Source of the DNA: Mucilaginibacter glaciei
Lineage (GTDB): Bacteria > Bacteroidota > Bacteroidia > Sphingobacteriales > Sphingobacteriaceae
Reading direction: 5' to 3'
Assembly (NCBI RefSeq): GCF_014773245.1
Contig: NZ_JACWMX010000001.1
Location: forward strand, 682,001-746,000
DNA length: 64,000 nucleotides
Shown here: positions 62,876 through 64,000 of the stretch, in pieces
Position numbering within the stretch: position 1 is the first letter of the stretch
How the letters are laid out: the number at the start of each line of letters is the position of its first letter
The notes under the pieces: generated by a model
Told to the model about the DNA's origin: nothing
The model's input: the letters and a program-made list of their open reading frames with translations, nothing else
Databases searched by the model: none
Translations under genes and position numbers: made by a program

Positions 62876-63030
62876 AACTCACCCGGTCATTGCTTCGCTC
62901 GACCACCCTCTCTTCACTAAAGTGAAAAGAGGGTGAGGAGATAAGAAAGAGAGGAAAAAGGAAAGCAGCCCTACCCTCTTTCCGCCGAAGGCGAAGAGAG
63001 GGTCGCACACGAAGTGCCGCGGGGTGAGTT
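62876..63030. repeat. REP/MITE-like element with terminal inverted repeats and two hairpins
   Basis: Terminal inverted repeats AACTCACCC and GGGGTGAGTT bound a 155-nt unit. Inside are two hairpins sharing the arms ACCCTCT/AGAGGGT: one with a TTCAC-TAAA-GTGAA tip (62905-62934) and one with a CGCC-GAA-GGCG tip (62973-63003). No coding capacity. It looks like a non-autonomous mobile or REP-family element, and it lies between convergent genes where it may also end transcription. Confidence 0.7.
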
Positions 63031-63039
63031 AACTTACCC

Positions 63040-63978
63040 TTACGCTTTCAACGCGTCTGCCGCATAAGCACGGCAAATTTTCACTTCCGCTACGGCATCG
63101 CTACCTGCGGGCAGGTTATATTCCAGCTCTATAGTGGCCGGGAATTTATATTTATTCTTTTTCATCAGCGCCAATACATTTTTGATCGGCGTATCCCCCT
63201 GGCCCCATGGTGCGTTGGGGCCGTTGTTAAATTTACGGTCCTTAATGTGCATGCTTACAATTCTGTCGTGGTACTTCTCTATAAACGGAATCGGGCTACT
63301 ACTGGTACCCGATGCGTAATGCCCGATATCCAGATTGATGGCGTTGTATTTAGACTGGGCCAAAGCGGCATCCCATAAAGTTGGTGTAGCTTGCGTATGT
63401 GCGTGGTAACCTACATACATTTTATGTTTGGTGGCTAAATCGCCCAGGCGTTTGGTTTGTTCGTCGTTTGGTAACTCAACTGTTACGTGGGTTGCTCCTA
63501 AAGCGTTACCGGCGTTAAAAGCGTATTCGATCTCGGCATCGGTATTTTTTGCGCCCAAAGCATTAGGCTTCCAGGCGTAAATGGTTACGCCTGCATCGTT
63601 ATACATTTTGCGTAATTCCTTAAACTTATCCATCGATACGCTTGTGCGCCATTCGGCCATCTTTGGCATAAAATCGGCGTAGCTCATCCCGCTGTCGCGT
63701 TTTGGAGCACCTGCATAAGCTTCGGCTGCATCGCCCATTAATTCAATAGCATTGATATTGCAATCCAGGCAGTACTTCAGCAAATCTTCGGCGGTACCGG
63801 GCATGCTGCGGAACGAATAGGTAATCACCCCTATCTGCACACCGTTAATAACTGAATTTGGTTTCGTTACACCCAGTTTTGATCCTGCAAATGAGGTGTT
63901 TGAGAAAAACAACATGGAGGTTGCAGCGAGCGCACCGGTGCCTAAGAAGCGGCGCCTGCTTAAGTTTTGCTTTATCAT
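63040..63978 (-). CDS. Tat-exported sugar phosphate isomerase/epimerase-like protein
   Basis: 312 residues. The N terminus has the Tat motif SRRRFLGTGALAA and a hydrophobic stretch ending at SFAG. The rest is a xylose-isomerase-like TIM barrel with ITYSFRSMPGTAEDLLKYC, YHAHTQATPTLWDA, NLDIGHYASGTSSSP and MHIKDRKF, the His/Glu/Asp metal pattern of the family. Export to the periplasm suggests action on sugars or cyclitols outside the cytosol; substrate unknown. It is the last gene before the window edge. Confidence 0.87.
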   Translation of the reverse strand: MIKQNLSRRRFLGTGALAATSMLFFSNTSFAGSKLGVTKPNSVINGVQIGVITYSFRSMPGTAEDLLKYCLDCNINAIELMGDAAEAYAGAPKRDSGMSYADFMPKMAEWRTSVSMDKFKELRKMYNDAGVTIYAWKPNALGAKNTDAEIEYAFNAGNALGATHVTVELPNDEQTKRLGDLATKHKMYVGYHAHTQATPTLWDAALAQSKYNAINLDIGHYASGTSSSPIPFIEKYHDRIVSMHIKDRKFNNGPNAPWGQGDTPIKNVLALMKKNKYKFPATIELEYNLPAGSDAVAEVKICRAYAADALKA

Positions 63979-64000
63979 AATTTATACCTTGTTGAGAGTT

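Overview
The window reads as an ordinary chromosomal segment of a Bacteroidota bacterium, most likely Sphingobacteriaceae (Mucilaginibacter/Pedobacter type). Signs of this are an LptD-like protein followed by cinA, DUF4296 and DUF2911 proteins, a BtuB/BtuG-type B12 uptake operon, the futalosine menaquinone route, promoters of the TTTG-N19-21-TAnnTTTG type, and few recognisable Shine-Dalgarno sequences. The genus is an inference. I recognised no tRNA, rRNA, CRISPR array, prophage or insertion sequence.

Layout. 1-4.1 kb: LptD tail, cinA, and a lipoyl-dependent E2 acyltransferase. 4.1-5.3 kb: a GT87-type membrane protein. 5.4-9.6 kb (minus): a methionine operon, read as promoter, SAM-I riboswitch, a 37-codon leader peptide ending in a Cys/Met run, metY, metX, hom. 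A second Cys/Met-metabolism PLP enzyme lies upstream. 11.4-14.1 kb: mqnE, a histidine phosphatase, mqnA (menaquinone). 14.2-18.9 kb: SDR, PepSY-like secreted protein, cold-shock protein, MFS, hemF. 19.1-24.2 kb: gyrA and two secreted TPR proteins. 24.4-25.2 kb: an SDR gene with two compensating frameshifts. 25.2-28.7 kb: small lipoprotein, DUF4442, GNAT, AlbA_2 protein, MATE pump. 28.6-34.0 kb (minus): HDAC-like deacetylase, bestrophin, kynU, a flavin-binding protein, AAG glycosylase, hydrolase, free-Met-sulfoxide reductase. 34.1-36.7 kb: CrtA-like protein, Dph6-like ATPase, sirtuin. 36.8-40.9 kb (minus): promoter, cobalamin riboswitch, 23-codon uORF, btuB, btuG-like, DUF6580. 40.9-46 kb: serine hydrolase, SRPBCC protein, a large MG2/TonB-plug protein. 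46-49.3 kb (minus): thrS-infC-rpmI-rplT. 49.4-55.4 kb: DUF2911, serA-serC, rpe, scoAB, and a disordered protein. 55.4-59.4 kb: SGNH esterase, mutS2, DUF4296. 59.4-64 kb: YggS, GNAT, DUF3298, lysC, repeat elements, and a Tat-exported sugar isomerase-like protein.

The most notable material is in two leader regions. In the methionine operon a SAM-I aptamer is followed within about 10 nt by a small ORF whose last nine residues are CICMCCCCC. Its Cys codons can pair with a downstream segment that also pairs elsewhere, which is the layout of a classical attenuator. In the B12 operon a 23-codon ORF between riboswitch and btuB ends in an ATGA overlap with the btuB start, suggesting translational coupling. 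Both suggest that riboswitch and leader-peptide control are layered here.
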